From G963663365 sp963663365 (GTDB taxonomy: Bacteria; Hinthialibacterota; Hinthialibacteria; Hinthialibacterales; G963663365), in contig CAXXIH010000005.1 of NCBI GenBank assembly GCA_963663365.2, positions 186,001 to 250,000 on the forward strand: a stretch of DNA of 64,000 nt, in the 5' to 3' direction. Position 1 is the first letter of the stretch; each line of letters starts with the position of its first letter. A program made the translations under genes and the position numbers. The notes beneath the pieces were generated by a model, which was not told where the DNA came from, made no database searches, and saw only the letters and a program-made list of their open reading frames with translations. This document shows, piece by piece, positions 35,142-44,764 of the stretch.

Positions 35142-37462
35142 ATGAACCATCACACAAATCAACTCGCACGGGGCATCTGCATCGCATGCGCACTCACAGC
35201 CATTTTGCCTTTCAACGCTTATTCATCGGATATTGAATCGACAGTCTCCTCCCCTGAGCAAACTTCAAAACTTTTTTCGAGGCCCACCAAGAGGCCATTA
35301 AAAACAATCCTACGGATTTGCAGTTCACAATTCAACTTGCGAATGGAGCAACCTCCGTGCGGCTCGGGGAACCGATTGAGTTGGAACTCACATTCTCCAG
35401 CACATCGCCGGGCAAATATCAATTGGATATGGATACCGGTGTGATTTTCTTCCATGGAGATCGATATTACGTCGATCCCAAAGATGGGGCCGTTAATCCA
35501 CTCTTCGACTATCTTTGTTCGCCTCTAGCTCCGTCGACTGATATAACGGGTCCTTTTCCTCACGCAATTCTAAATGATCAAACCGAAACACTGAATATAC
35601 AGGCAAATGATGGTATACGATTCGATAAAACCGGTAAGTATCAACTTTATATGAACACCAGACGAATAGTCGATATCTCCGTTTTAACATCGCAGAATTA
35701 TACAGTGAAGAATGTATCGGCAACATCGAATATCATTGATTTCGAGGTTTTTCCGGCAGTTGACTGGACAGAGCAACAAATTAAAGATACTTCGAATGAC
35801 CAACTTCTGGCTCGTGGCTCAAAGAATGCCGTTCTGGAGCTTTTGCGCCGTTATCCCAGCTGCGAACAGGCTGGAAGCAACGTAATTATTTGGGGATTGG
35901 CCGCCTCACCGCACCGGGAATTCGTCATTCAACAAATGGAAGAGATGCTTGAGGCGCCGACGTTTGGCATCACTCGCAATTTTTTTAGAGCCTTGGCGTC
36001 TTTTACATATTCTATACGCACAAATCGGCTCCCGGTCACTCCCGGTTATGAGCCCCCCCGTGATCGACAAACGTACGAAAAAGAGAGCATCGAAGCCTAT
36101 CAAGTCCTCGTCGAAACCATGCTTCGCCTGCATGATGCACTGGATAAGAAAACAGGCAAAGCCAAGGTGGTCAGCGCGGATGCATTGACCAGAGAAGTCC
36201 GGAATATACAGATGTTTGACAAGGCAAAGATACCTGAAAAATTACTCTCGATTGGAAGAACTCTAATAGAAGATTTTGAAAATCTTTCACCGATGGATCA
36301 ATTTCGTTGCCTCCGCAATTACTACCAGTGGAAAGAGATCGCCGGCCCAGAAATGCTCCCCGCTTTGCGACGGCTCTATAAAAATCCTCCTGAATCCGAA
36401 CATCCGGCACAGTCCCCGGAAGAATCGATAGCAACATTTGCCTTGGGCCGCATCTATGAACTTGCGCCGGATGAAGGCAGAGAATTAATCCTCGATGAGA
36501 TCGCTTCGCTACATCCACGGGTGGGAATTTCCGTCCTCGGTTCTCTGCCCGATCAATCGCTCCCCGATTTGGAAAAGAAACTTTGCACGAATCTAAAAAA
36601 ACAGACACAAGACGATTCAGACAACAAAGATGCCATCCTCACCGCGTACCTGATTGAGCGGTATGCCACACCTGACATATATCCAACACTTAAAACGATT
36701 TACGAAGAATCTCTGGCCAATACGGAAAGTTCGCTCCAGGCCCCACTGCTCGCCTACTTTCTCCGTGTCCAACCTGATTACGGCGTCGAAAAAATCCGGT
36801 TATGCGCAATCCCACAATCCGAACAAGATTATTATTCCACCGCTTCATTATTAAACAAAATCGGCGAGTTGCATCCCCATCCGGTATTGGAAGAGTTGGC
36901 CATTCCTTTGTTGGATGATATGGATCAATTTTCTACGTATGAGATATGCCAAGTGTTGCTTAATTACGGCTCTGAAAAATCCGAAACGGCGTTGCTCGAT
37001 CGCTATATGAAATGGCATGAGCAATGGAAGGACCGTGTAGAAGAGCTGAATTTGAACCGTGACCACGGGGAGGAGATTTCAACAGCAGTTGGCATCGAAC
37101 GCGATCTGTTTAAATCATTGGTTCATGCCAGGGGATGGTATTGGGATGTGGACCGATTAGAGCAATTTCGCCCCTATTGCCTGACCGGCAATACAAAAAA
37201 AGTATTGGATTATTGCATCAAAGATCGCCGTGACAACCCAAAAATCAGCGTCCAGTCCGACAGACTCAATAACCTCCAATTTTCGATAGCGGGAATTGAG
37301 ACCTCAGACTTAAATGTCGTAAAACAAAAACTCGCCCAATTGCCCCCGGGGAAATCACTTCAATGGTATCTCATGAGAGGCGTAAATCCCGAACTCGAAC
37401 GCACGGTTTATGACACATTGCAGCAATTTTGCCAAGAACACAATCTAACCCTTGTACGGTGA
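35142..37462 (+). CDS. Secreted protein of unknown function, interrupted by apparent frameshift
   Basis: The first frame (from ATG 35142) encodes a signal peptide (GICIACALTAILPFNAYS) and runs out of sense after about residue 45. The second frame, open to 37462, reads FEAHQEAIKNNPTDLQ directly from the T-run at 35272-35277 and continues for more than 700 residues. Joined by a -1 shift the two form one exported protein of about 770 residues. After a beta-type segment near its start (LGEPIELELTFSS), most of it is helical, with no family I recognise. A TTG at 35318 could start a shorter cytoplasmic form, but it lacks a signal peptide. The frameshift may be real or an error in a homopolymer. GGAG precedes ATG 35142. 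Confidence 0.6.
35272..35277 (+). other. Frameshift point in a T6 run
   Basis: The run CTTTTTTC joins the signal-peptide frame to the long downstream frame by a -1 step: after codons CTT and TTT, the next codon read is TTC. One more T would restore the frame. The context does not form a canonical X-XXY-YYZ slippery heptamer in the zero frame, which argues for an indel more than for programmed frameshifting. Confidence 0.65.
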
Positions 37463-37465
37463 ATT

Positions 37466-37630
37466 TCTTTGATGCACCTTCGTGCCCTTCATGCCCCTTT
37501 CGTGTTTTCGTAATTCAAATGGATAAACCATCACGCCCCGGCAGGGTGCTGACCTGATAATTTCTTTGAATAATCTTTGAAATCGTGAGGCGTTAGGTCC
37601 CGCCTCGGCGGGATCCACGGCGGTCACGCC
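37466..37630 (+). repeat. Composite intergenic repeat, copy 4
   Basis: This short copy lies between two convergent genes. It starts with the CTTCGTGCCC / TTTCGTG phrase (37479-37512), then CAGGGTGCTGA from 37542, then GAAATCGTG from 37579 (37 bases), then GTTAGGTCCCGCC and GGCGGGATCC forming a small hairpin (37590-37613). Confidence 0.8.
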
Positions 37631-37636
37631 ACAGGA

Positions 37637-37942
37637 TTACACGATCTTCGACGTTGTCTTCCCATCGGCCGTACCGTCTTCGGCATCGATGATCTTAACA
37701 AACCGTTCAAGTTCCTCTGCCGTAATCACACCTTTGGTCACAAGCAGACGTGCCAAGGCCGCCAGCACAAGCTTAAGTTCGTCGTTTTCAGTTTGAAGTC
37801 TCAGGATATCGTCTTCTTGATACTGGTCTGTACGGATGTTGCGGCGCAACGAATTCTTGATGGATTGCAATTCTCGCTCGCAATCGCCGATATCCAACCG
37901 ATTGCCGATATCACCTAGCAATAACGTCCGGCCCCAGCCCAT
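37637..37942 (-). CDS. Small helical protein of the flotillin operon
   Basis: This 101-residue protein has no signal peptide. It is mostly helical: a central run (residues 20-75) is consistent with a coiled coil (ELQSIKNSLRRN, LRLQTENDELKLVLAALARLL), followed by VTKGVITAEEL. I do not recognise a named family, although short proteins with the KGVITAEEL ending are common in environmental genomes. AAAGGAGG gives it an excellent ribosome site. It is the last gene of the operon that runs from the NfeD-like gene through flotillin and the carbonic-anhydrase-like gene. A scaffold or partner of the membrane domain is a fair guess. Confidence 0.75.
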   Translation of the reverse strand: MGWGRTLLLGDIGNRLDIGDCERELQSIKNSLRRNIRTDQYQEDDILRLQTENDELKLVLAALARLLVTKGVITAEELERFVKIIDAEDGTADGKTTSKIV

Positions 37943-37970
37943 TAGGTCCTCCTTTAAAAACTATCTTCCC

Positions 37971-38603
37971 TCAATCGTTCTTTCGATCCACCCGGCAAAA
38001 GACGATTTCATCCGCTTCGATCTTCGCCAGATAACATTCCACTTCGACTTTAAATTTCTTCTCGGCAAGTTTCTCACCTACAGCCAGCAGGTGCCCGGCA
38101 ATATCCTTGCCGATTGTGGTCTGCACCAATGCATTCCATTTGCCATACCATTGGCAATCGTCGTGATTAAGCAGAATAACCTTACGCACGGCGCTTCTTT
38201 TGAGCATAAATTCCAGCTGCTCCCAAAGCTGCCTTGCCGCCTTTAGTCGAATCGGAGAAACAAAATCGTGAATTCCGCCGGGAACAATGATCGGTATCGG
38301 ATTTTCGATGCCTAACTCATTTGCCACAAAATCACGGATTGCGGCTTGGAAACGGGGATCGGAACAGTGAATAACAACAGCATCGGCATCTTCAGGCCTC
38401 CCCAGCCGATAACGGCCCGCTTGAGATTGCGGCTTTATGACCGGTTGCTGCACCGGGGGAGTCGTGACCTGCTCATCGCTCACAGAGGCCTCTTTCTCCT
38501 CAACAGGCTCCGGTGGCGAAGTTTCGACCGGCCTCGATGCAGCCACTTTGAGCGGGATATGAAGTGGAGCAGCCTGCCCAAAATGTTGTTTTTTATTCAG
38601 CAT
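37971..38603 (-). CDS. Beta-carbonic-anhydrase-like protein in the flotillin operon
   Basis: This 210-residue protein has a variable, proline- and glutamate-rich N-terminal stretch (about 20-60) and then a compact domain. That domain carries the beta-carbonic anhydrase signature CxDxR (Cys80, Asp82, Arg84 in IHCSDPRF) and HxxC (His147, Cys150 in NHDDC). These are the zinc ligands and the Asp-Arg dyad of that family. The intervening VPGGIHDFV differs from ordinary enzymes, where a glycine-rich segment precedes the HxxC. It may be a true hydratase or a diverged zinc protein. The start follows AAAGGAG with an 11-base gap. It is 18 bases from the flotillin gene, so it belongs to that operon. Confidence 0.7.
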   Translation of the reverse strand: MLNKKQHFGQAAPLHIPLKVAASRPVETSPPEPVEEKEASVSDEQVTTPPVQQPVIKPQSQAGRYRLGRPEDADAVVIHCSDPRFQAAIRDFVANELGIENPIPIIVPGGIHDFVSPIRLKAARQLWEQLEFMLKRSAVRKVILLNHDDCQWYGKWNALVQTTIGKDIAGHLLAVGEKLAEKKFKVEVECYLAKIEADEIVFCRVDRKND

Positions 38604-38621
38604 TGTCCGTTGGTCTCCTTT

Positions 38622-40379
38622 CTAGGCATCATCAGGATCGCCATCAACCGGCGTTATTGTCACCTCGTCATCGTTACGTTTCTCGGTCATGGCCGAGAAT
38701 TGATCCAACATTTCATTCAAATCCAAACCGAATTTTTCACCCAGTTGGATCAACAAAGTATCCAATCCCAAGGCCTTCATCTGCTGTATCAGATCGAAAG
38801 TCGTCTTGGGAATACCTCCAACATACCGAGAAAGCGCATCTTGACCAGACTGCCCATTGCCGCTGCCGCCTCCAAGATCGACGATGCGGACTTCTTCGAT
38901 TCCGGACATACCGGTTCCCATCGCCTGCGCCACGGGTGCAATCGTACCCATACCCGCTTCGTGAATCGCCGAACCGACAGCACGAATAATTTCGGGTAAA
39001 TCTTCCAGAACCACGAGAAGTTTTCCGGCTTCGTCCAATTCCCGGTATGCTTCCGCCTTTTTGCGAATACCTTCGGCCTCGGCTTCGAGTTTGGCCTGTA
39101 TACCTTCCGCCTCTGCGGTGAGTTTGGCTTTAATACCGGCGGCTTCCGCTTCGAGCTTGGCTTGCTCACCTTTCGCCTCGGCTACCAATTCAGTCTGCTT
39201 GGCCTCGGCGGATGCTTTCCGTCCGACCGCCTCTTGTTCCATACGCGCACGGGCCGCATTCGCCCCCAGCTCTACAGCAGTCTTATCCCCCTCGGCCTTC
39301 ACAATCGTTGATTGTTTATCACCTTCGGCCCGAACAATCATCGCCTCTTTTTCACGGTTGGCTTGAACGATGATCGTGGCCTGAAGTTCTGCATCACGAC
39401 GGGTTTTCTCTTTCTCTTGAAGTTTCGTTCGCGCCTCAACTTCCGCCTCATCGGCGGCGACTTTGGCGACACGAAGTTCCTTATCTTTTTGCGCTTCCGC
39501 AATCTGCGCGGCGATAGCGATCTTCGCTCGTTCCGCGGCTACAACAGCATCGTTTTGTGCTCGTTGAGTATCGCGTTCTCGTTCGGCGTTCGAGATATTG
39601 CGGTCGGCATCCGCTTTGGCCGTCTCACCGGCCTGACGTGCAGTACTCGATTTCTGATCGGCTTCCTGCTGAGCCTGAGCAACCCGGATATCCTCGTCTC
39701 TTTTGGCTTCGGCTTCACCGATAGATGCGTTGCGTTTGATTTCAGCCGTCTGTGTACGGCCCAATGCGTCGATATATCCTTCTTCGTCGCTGATGTCTTG
39801 GATCAAAAAGTTATCCACAACCAAACCGAGGCGGAGAAGATCGCCGCTGACAGTTTCCTGGACTTTCGATCCAAAGTCTGTGCGATTCTTCACCAACTGC
39901 TCAACAGTCATCGTCGCGACAACGCCGCGCAAACCGCCTTCCAACACTTCCTGCGCAAATCGTTGTACCCCCGCCAAATCTTCATCTAAGAAACGTTTAA
40001 CCGCTTCATTCAGCAAGGTGTGTTCAGAGCCGATTTTCAGCGTTGCCACGGCATTTACGGTTACACGCACACCTTGCTCGCTAGGTACATTTTTGACAGA
40101 AAATTTTACCTGGAAAGCACTGGTTGGAAGGATGTGATAATGCTCCAGCAGAGGTATTACAAACGCCGCACCGCCGGTGACCAGCTTATAGCCTTGTACT
40201 CCTTCTCCTTCCGGCCCGCGGTATTTACGGCCATAAATAACCAAAACTTCGTTGGGAGCAACTTTGATATAGTTGCGCGCTACAATACGGACGACTGCAA
40301 ACAGCGCAGCCACCACAAGCAAAATCATAACCGGGACAACAATATTGCTTACGCTAAATAATTCTAAAAACCCACCCAT
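38622..40379 (-). CDS. Flotillin-like SPFH protein
   Basis: This 585-residue protein has an N-terminal membrane segment (residues 12-34, VVPVMILLVVAALFAVV) and an SPFH/PHB domain (about 40-200, with VAPNEVLVIYGRKY and VPSEQGVRV). A very long Ala/Glu/Lys coiled coil follows (about 215-480), and the C-terminus is glycine-rich. This is the flotillin layout (YuaG/FloT): it organises ordered membrane domains and often works with NfeD proteins. The next gene upstream (40427-40972) is NfeD-like, only 47 bases away. The coiled coil has repeats of EAEGI.AKLEAEAEG type near the end. Confidence 0.93.
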   Translation of the reverse strand: MGGFLELFSVSNIVVPVMILLVVAALFAVVRIVARNYIKVAPNEVLVIYGRKYRGPEGEGVQGYKLVTGGAAFVIPLLEHYHILPTSAFQVKFSVKNVPSEQGVRVTVNAVATLKIGSEHTLLNEAVKRFLDEDLAGVQRFAQEVLEGGLRGVVATMTVEQLVKNRTDFGSKVQETVSGDLLRLGLVVDNFLIQDISDEEGYIDALGRTQTAEIKRNASIGEAEAKRDEDIRVAQAQQEADQKSSTARQAGETAKADADRNISNAERERDTQRAQNDAVVAAERAKIAIAAQIAEAQKDKELRVAKVAADEAEVEARTKLQEKEKTRRDAELQATIIVQANREKEAMIVRAEGDKQSTIVKAEGDKTAVELGANAARARMEQEAVGRKASAEAKQTELVAEAKGEQAKLEAEAAGIKAKLTAEAEGIQAKLEAEAEGIRKKAEAYRELDEAGKLLVVLEDLPEIIRAVGSAIHEAGMGTIAPVAQAMGTGMSGIEEVRIVDLGGGSGNGQSGQDALSRYVGGIPKTTFDLIQQMKALGLDTLLIQLGEKFGLDLNEMLDQFSAMTEKRNDDEVTITPVDGDPDDA

Positions 40380-40426
40380 ATCACTTCTCCATTTTTTTAT
40401 TCACCCGCGATGAAACCTACCAAACG

Positions 40427-40972
40427 TTACGATTCTTGTTGTTTTTTGACAATAAAACCGGAGGCGTCCGCTGTCACAATAACAACGGTCTCACCTTGGC
40501 TTAATTCCTCAGTTGCATTCGCATTCTTTGCCCGGCGCGTAATGCTGTTGCCTTGGTAATTGACGGTGACTTCCCCAAACTGCCCTTTTAAAATCGGAAG
40601 CGCAACCATACCCGTCTTGCCGGCCAATTTGCCGATGGAAAATGATGATGTCGCCTGTTGCCGGTAAAAAAGAACAATGATGAAATCTGCGACAAATCCT
40701 ACAATTAGACCGAGCACGAGCCCCGTCACAATCGACCAGAGCATCGATGCATCATAGGCCCGGGCAATTGCACCACCCGCGCCGAATGCCGTAATAAAGG
40801 CCGACAAGACCTTAACACTCAACCAGTGATGCCCCGCCCCGCCGTCATGATCGAAATCGCCGTCGGCATCGCCGTCCATATCCGCATCGGTATCGGCATC
40901 ACCGCCAAACAGAAGAGTAACTAGGAGAATTAAGAACCCGCCAAAGGCAATACTCACAAAGACGACTAGCAC
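40427..40972 (-). CDS. NfeD-like membrane protein with OB-fold C-terminus
   Basis: This 181-residue protein begins with a hydrophobic segment, then an unusual acidic stretch (DADTDADMDGDADGD) followed by two more membrane helices (about 60-100). The C-terminal 65 residues form a small beta domain (SIGKLAGKTGMV, GEVTVNYQG, GETVVIVTAD) like the OB-fold of NfeD partners of flotillins. The start is GTG 40972, with GGGGG upstream. It is the first gene of the flotillin operon, and the Asp-rich loop may bind cations. Proteins of this kind help flotillins assemble; the exact role is not settled. Confidence 0.85.
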   Translation of the reverse strand: MLVVFVSIAFGGFLILLVTLLFGGDADTDADMDGDADGDFDHDGGAGHHWLSVKVLSAFITAFGAGGAIARAYDASMLWSIVTGLVLGLIVGFVADFIIVLFYRQQATSSFSIGKLAGKTGMVALPILKGQFGEVTVNYQGNSITRRAKNANATEELSQGETVVIVTADASGFIVKKQQES

Positions 40973-41223
40973 AGTCAGAACCCCCGTTTTTTGCTTGCTG
41001 TTAACCGTAATGCCGCCCGGGCCGCATTACGGAAGAATAAATAATTCGAATCGCAACCAAAACGTGTGCAACACTGCGCACACCCGCTCACCAAAAGACA
41101 AATCTCCAAATTGTCAGGGCCAGAATCCAATTATCCTGTGATAACGTTCAGAGTGTCAATGGCATAACCGCACCGTGAAAAGACCCGGTGTCTGCTTCAA
41201 GTCAAAGTCTCAATGATTGCCGG
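40973..41223. other. Leader of the flotillin operon with perfect hairpin
   Basis: A hairpin at 41005-41032 has arms CCGTAATGC and GCATTACGG (9 bp) and a GC-rich interior that can extend the pairing. It lies 32 bases before the NfeD-like start on the minus strand, and 180 bases after the heparinase stop. It could end the upstream transcript, or regulate the operon as a leader structure. It has no T-run. A weaker inverted repeat (arms GTGTGC and GCACAC) lies at about 41065-41084. Confidence 0.45.
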
Positions 41224-44200
41224 TCATTCGTTTTCCTGCACAATGACCGAAAGTTCAACTTTTCCGCGAAGCACAAGATCCGTATATGCCACCTCTTGAT
41301 TTTCCCGCATCATTCCCAATTGCCTCCCGTTCGCCAATTGCAGCGAAACATGGCCACGCTCAATATCTTTTACATGCATCTGTTCCGGTCCGACTTGGGC
41401 CCAAACATCCCGGTACCGTCCTCCTGAACTCAGACGGTCCTCATATTTCGTCGTGAATGACTTGCCGTCAATGTCAACACTTTCTATTGCGTTTTTCCCA
41501 AGCCACGGTTCATAACCGAGCGACAGCGCAATATGTGAGGTAACGGCAAATTCTCCATTTAAAATGGGATAGGCTCGGCGTTGGCCGTCCGGATCGGTAA
41601 ACAAAGTCTCACCGATAACCTGCTTTCTTCCATCGGGAACATCTTCAAACAGCCTGCAAAGGATATCCGTTGCCGCTTGTTGCGGAGTAATTCCCGTTAA
41701 ATTTCCTTGGATGCTTTGAAGTTCCGCGCCTTTTTTCCCATCCCGAATTAAGAAAACCCGGTCAGGATGAATGTGAAACTCGTACTCCACACTGCTCTCG
41801 GAATCCTTCCATGAAACCACAACACCTTGCTCGGAAGATTCAATCAGTTTCGCCTCGCGGACTCGAGTTTCCCCGCGATAGGGCTCGATCAGGCTGACAA
41901 AAATCGACCCTTCAATCCCTTTCGTATAATTGCGTAGACGTATGAATTGCAGTTTCAATGGATTCGTTATACGTCTCGGCGGACGGCCTTTGCACAGCGC
42001 CACATTCTCTGCCCCGGCACCGAGCATGGTTATTCTGACACCGGTGCCGTCATCCCGCCGCCAATCCGCGCTCCAACCGCTTTTTCCCTTCCCGACCGAA
42101 ACATCATCCAAATAGGAATAACTGCTGCCGATATAACTGCTATAGGAACGTTTACTGGCGGCCTTCCGTTCCGGATCGTCCAATTCCGGATCATCGTGCA
42201 AATAAGCGAATGGCACATCTTCACCGGCCAATGTCCCTTTTCGTTTTTTGACCTGGCTAAGCCCATCGGTTGAAAAGTCCGCTTCAAACCCACGGATAAA
42301 CCAATCGTGGATATGTTCATCACGTTGCGGATCCGGCCCGCCGTTCACCCAAAATACATCTACAATCACCGGTTGAGGCGCATCGATAAGCGCCAATCCC
42401 CGGCGGTAATCCGTAATCCCCGGATAGGCGCGTCTGGCCGCGGCCTCGGTGTATGAAAATCCCAACGCTTCAACATTCGATGAATATCGAATCAGCTGGC
42501 CGCGATTACGGTTACGTTGTTTGCTCTCATCCACCACAACCAATGCATGAGAACTTGTATGCCGATCCCATGCAAAGGTTTGCTCTTCTTCTGATGCGAA
42601 TTGCGGATACCCGAAATCGGGTATTACTTTCGCGCCGTTGCCAAAGACCTCGATGCCCAGACGGTCGTCGTGTCCGTGGCCCGCGGCCTGACCGTACTGC
42701 AAAACCACCGCGACCTGTTCTTCGTCTTGGCCTTGACGTAGAACACTTACGCCGTAATCGCAAAAGTTACTACTGGTTGATGGTGGATTGTATTCCGCCG
42801 CTTTTGCAGCAATTTCCTCGGGATCGGGAGGGGCCAAAAACAGATGTTCATAAGAACTCAGCCACTTTTCCCCGGTAACCTGATCCCGCGCCAATTGCCA
42901 GGCAAACTGCGGCTCCCCATAAACCCGGTATCCCAAATAGGCATGAGTTGATGTCAACAATGTGAGCCCGGAGACGGCATTGTAGGAATCGCCGATCGTC
43001 GGGCTAAACCGCCCTCCGGCAATAGAAAGACTTAACGGGAAACGGAACAACCTCTCTACGCGCTTATCTTGATAGAGGTCGATCCCCAGACGGTATAGCA
43101 ATGGGGACAGACTCAAAATCTTATCGGTCCAAATATGCGAATAGCTGGGCGCAGTCTCAAAACCGATCCCATCCCGGAAGATCATATTCTCCAAACAAAA
43201 GATGATACTATCGGAACGCGATTGCTCGTCATTCCGCCCCATTAAATAATCGATAACATAGTCCCGTTCGCGTTCATCACCCAAAACCAAGGCCGCCGTA
43301 AGCGCCGTCTCCTGGTGCATTCCAAAATTGCCGCGAATATTGGGAACCCCCACTTCGTGGTTATTGAATACATCATGCAAAACAACGCGCACGAAACGTT
43401 CCTGGATGGCCTTGTTAATTTCTTCGCCGGTACGATGCCGTTCGGCAACAGATTCAGGCTCGCCAATCGGATCCACTGCCCCCGTAACCGTGTATTCCAA
43501 ATTCTCCAAAGCCGGACGGATATTGTCATACGCTTCGCAAAGTTTGGTCGCCACACCGCATTCCCAAATGCGGTTTACGATTTTTCCCGTATAACTGGGC
43601 GAGAACTCCTGCGCGTAACGGCACTGTTTGTTGTAATCCAAACGGGGATAATAATCGGCGATACGATCCAGCATCACCGCTGCACGCAGGGCGCATTTTT
43701 CATCACCGTTTAAAAGATAGATGCGCGACAAATCGAGAATGCCGGGGATGATATGATTCATCCAAAACCAATGGCAATAATACGCCACAAACCAGCGCTT
43801 TTTGGGTTCACCGGGAACCTGCACCCCCCAGCCGTCATCGGCCCATTCTCCGGTCAAGAGAGAACGGTCTTTCATGCCCGAAGCCAAATACGCGCCGAAA
43901 TCGTTGCTCGGGTATTTCTCGCCTCCGATAGGACAGGTAATTTTCCAGGGCTCATTCCAGGGATCGAACTTCCATGCATAAAAGCCGCCCTCGTACAGTT
44001 CCCTTCCGTGGCAGGGACACCCTTCGTAGGAGGTATTAAAAGCGCGCGGGACTTCGGGTGGCGGTAATAAATGCCACAACTCCTGCGGAGACCGCTCTAA
44101 GAACGGCTCCACTTTTTTGTAGAGTTTATCCAAAAGGTCTTGTGCGGACTCATAATTCTTGACCGCGTCCTGCGCCAAGGCGACTTCATCCGGCGTATGC

Positions 44201-44265
44201 AAAACCCGCTCGTATGATGAGGCCGTTACCAAATTCAATGTTAGCAGTACAGGAAGTAGTGACAT
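41224..44265 (-). CDS. Secreted heparinase II/III-like polysaccharide lyase
   Basis: This 1013-residue protein begins with a short signal peptide (LLPVLLTLNLVTASS). The first two-thirds is helical, as in the alginate/heparin lyase toroid, and the later part has the heparinase II/III beta-domain signature AAGHGHDDRLGIEVFG (His530-Asp534). The region HTSSHALVVVDE follows, which is typical of the family. It should act by beta-elimination on uronate-containing polysaccharides in the periplasm or outside the cell; the exact polymer is uncertain. It is a single gene followed by the flotillin operon. Length is above the usual 600-850 residues for the family, with extra N-terminal sequence. Confidence 0.85.
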   Translation of the reverse strand: MSLLPVLLTLNLVTASSYERVLHTPDEVALAQDAVKNYESAQDLLDKLYKKVEPFLERSPQELWHLLPPPEVPRAFNTSYEGCPCHGRELYEGGFYAWKFDPWNEPWKITCPIGGEKYPSNDFGAYLASGMKDRSLLTGEWADDGWGVQVPGEPKKRWFVAYYCHWFWMNHIIPGILDLSRIYLLNGDEKCALRAAVMLDRIADYYPRLDYNKQCRYAQEFSPSYTGKIVNRIWECGVATKLCEAYDNIRPALENLEYTVTGAVDPIGEPESVAERHRTGEEINKAIQERFVRVVLHDVFNNHEVGVPNIRGNFGMHQETALTAALVLGDERERDYVIDYLMGRNDEQSRSDSIIFCLENMIFRDGIGFETAPSYSHIWTDKILSLSPLLYRLGIDLYQDKRVERLFRFPLSLSIAGGRFSPTIGDSYNAVSGLTLLTSTHAYLGYRVYGEPQFAWQLARDQVTGEKWLSSYEHLFLAPPDPEEIAAKAAEYNPPSTSSNFCDYGVSVLRQGQDEEQVAVVLQYGQAAGHGHDDRLGIEVFGNGAKVIPDFGYPQFASEEEQTFAWDRHTSSHALVVVDESKQRNRNRGQLIRYSSNVEALGFSYTEAAARRAYPGITDYRRGLALIDAPQPVIVDVFWVNGGPDPQRDEHIHDWFIRGFEADFSTDGLSQVKKRKGTLAGEDVPFAYLHDDPELDDPERKAASKRSYSSYIGSSYSYLDDVSVGKGKSGWSADWRRDDGTGVRITMLGAGAENVALCKGRPPRRITNPLKLQFIRLRNYTKGIEGSIFVSLIEPYRGETRVREAKLIESSEQGVVVSWKDSESSVEYEFHIHPDRVFLIRDGKKGAELQSIQGNLTGITPQQAATDILCRLFEDVPDGRKQVIGETLFTDPDGQRRAYPILNGEFAVTSHIALSLGYEPWLGKNAIESVDIDGKSFTTKYEDRLSSGGRYRDVWAQVGPEQMHVKDIERGHVSLQLANGRQLGMMRENQEVAYTDLVLRGKVELSVIVQENE

Positions 44266-44395
44266 GCGTTCACCTGATCTCCGATAGAATTCCCTCCATC
44301 ATAGACCATACGGCCCCTCTTTGCAGCACCAAATTCTACATTGATCTACGACCGCTCCCCCACGCAATTCCCGCCCTCTCTCTTTTCCACTCATA

Positions 44396-44700
44396 ACTCC
44401 CTCAAACAGCCACACCAAGCGCTGTAGGCGCGAGGCAATAAATAAAACGAATCGCTTCGCAGGGTGCTGACCGAAAAGATAAATGAATATGCTTTGAAAT
44501 CGTGGGCCGTTAGGCTTCTTGCCCACCGGGGTACCCGGGCGGGAGGGCGAAGCTCCTGCTGAGCCGCTGTTTGTTCTAAGCTGAATATGTATCTCTTAAC
44601 GGGTGGCCCAGACACGCGTCAGCGCGTCTGGGTGCGCCAGCACAAGAGGCGGTAACTAATATCGCCTGCCACAAAAACTTCCCCGCCATCCACCACCCTC
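44396..44700 (+). repeat. Composite intergenic repeat, copy 5
   Basis: Here the order is GCGCT-GTA-GGCGC (44419-44431), CAGGGTGCTGA (from 44460), GAAATCGTG (from 44496, 36 bases later), the GGGCGGGAGGGCGAAGCTCC block (44538-44569), and a hairpin at 44607-44632 in which the usual ACAA/TTGT part of the stem is replaced by CGCG pairs. It then runs on into CAAGAGGCGG. It lies between the heparinase start and the HEAT-repeat gene. Confidence 0.85.
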
Positions 44701-44764
44701 GTCTATCCCAATGCAACCAACAACAATGCCCACTTGTCTCACCCTGCGTATTTTCTCCTTATAT

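Noticed and set aside
35272..35277. Programmed -1 frameshift.
   Set aside because: The zero-frame codons do not form a canonical slippery heptamer and no strong downstream structure or upstream Shine-Dalgarno-like stimulator is evident; an indel is more likely.
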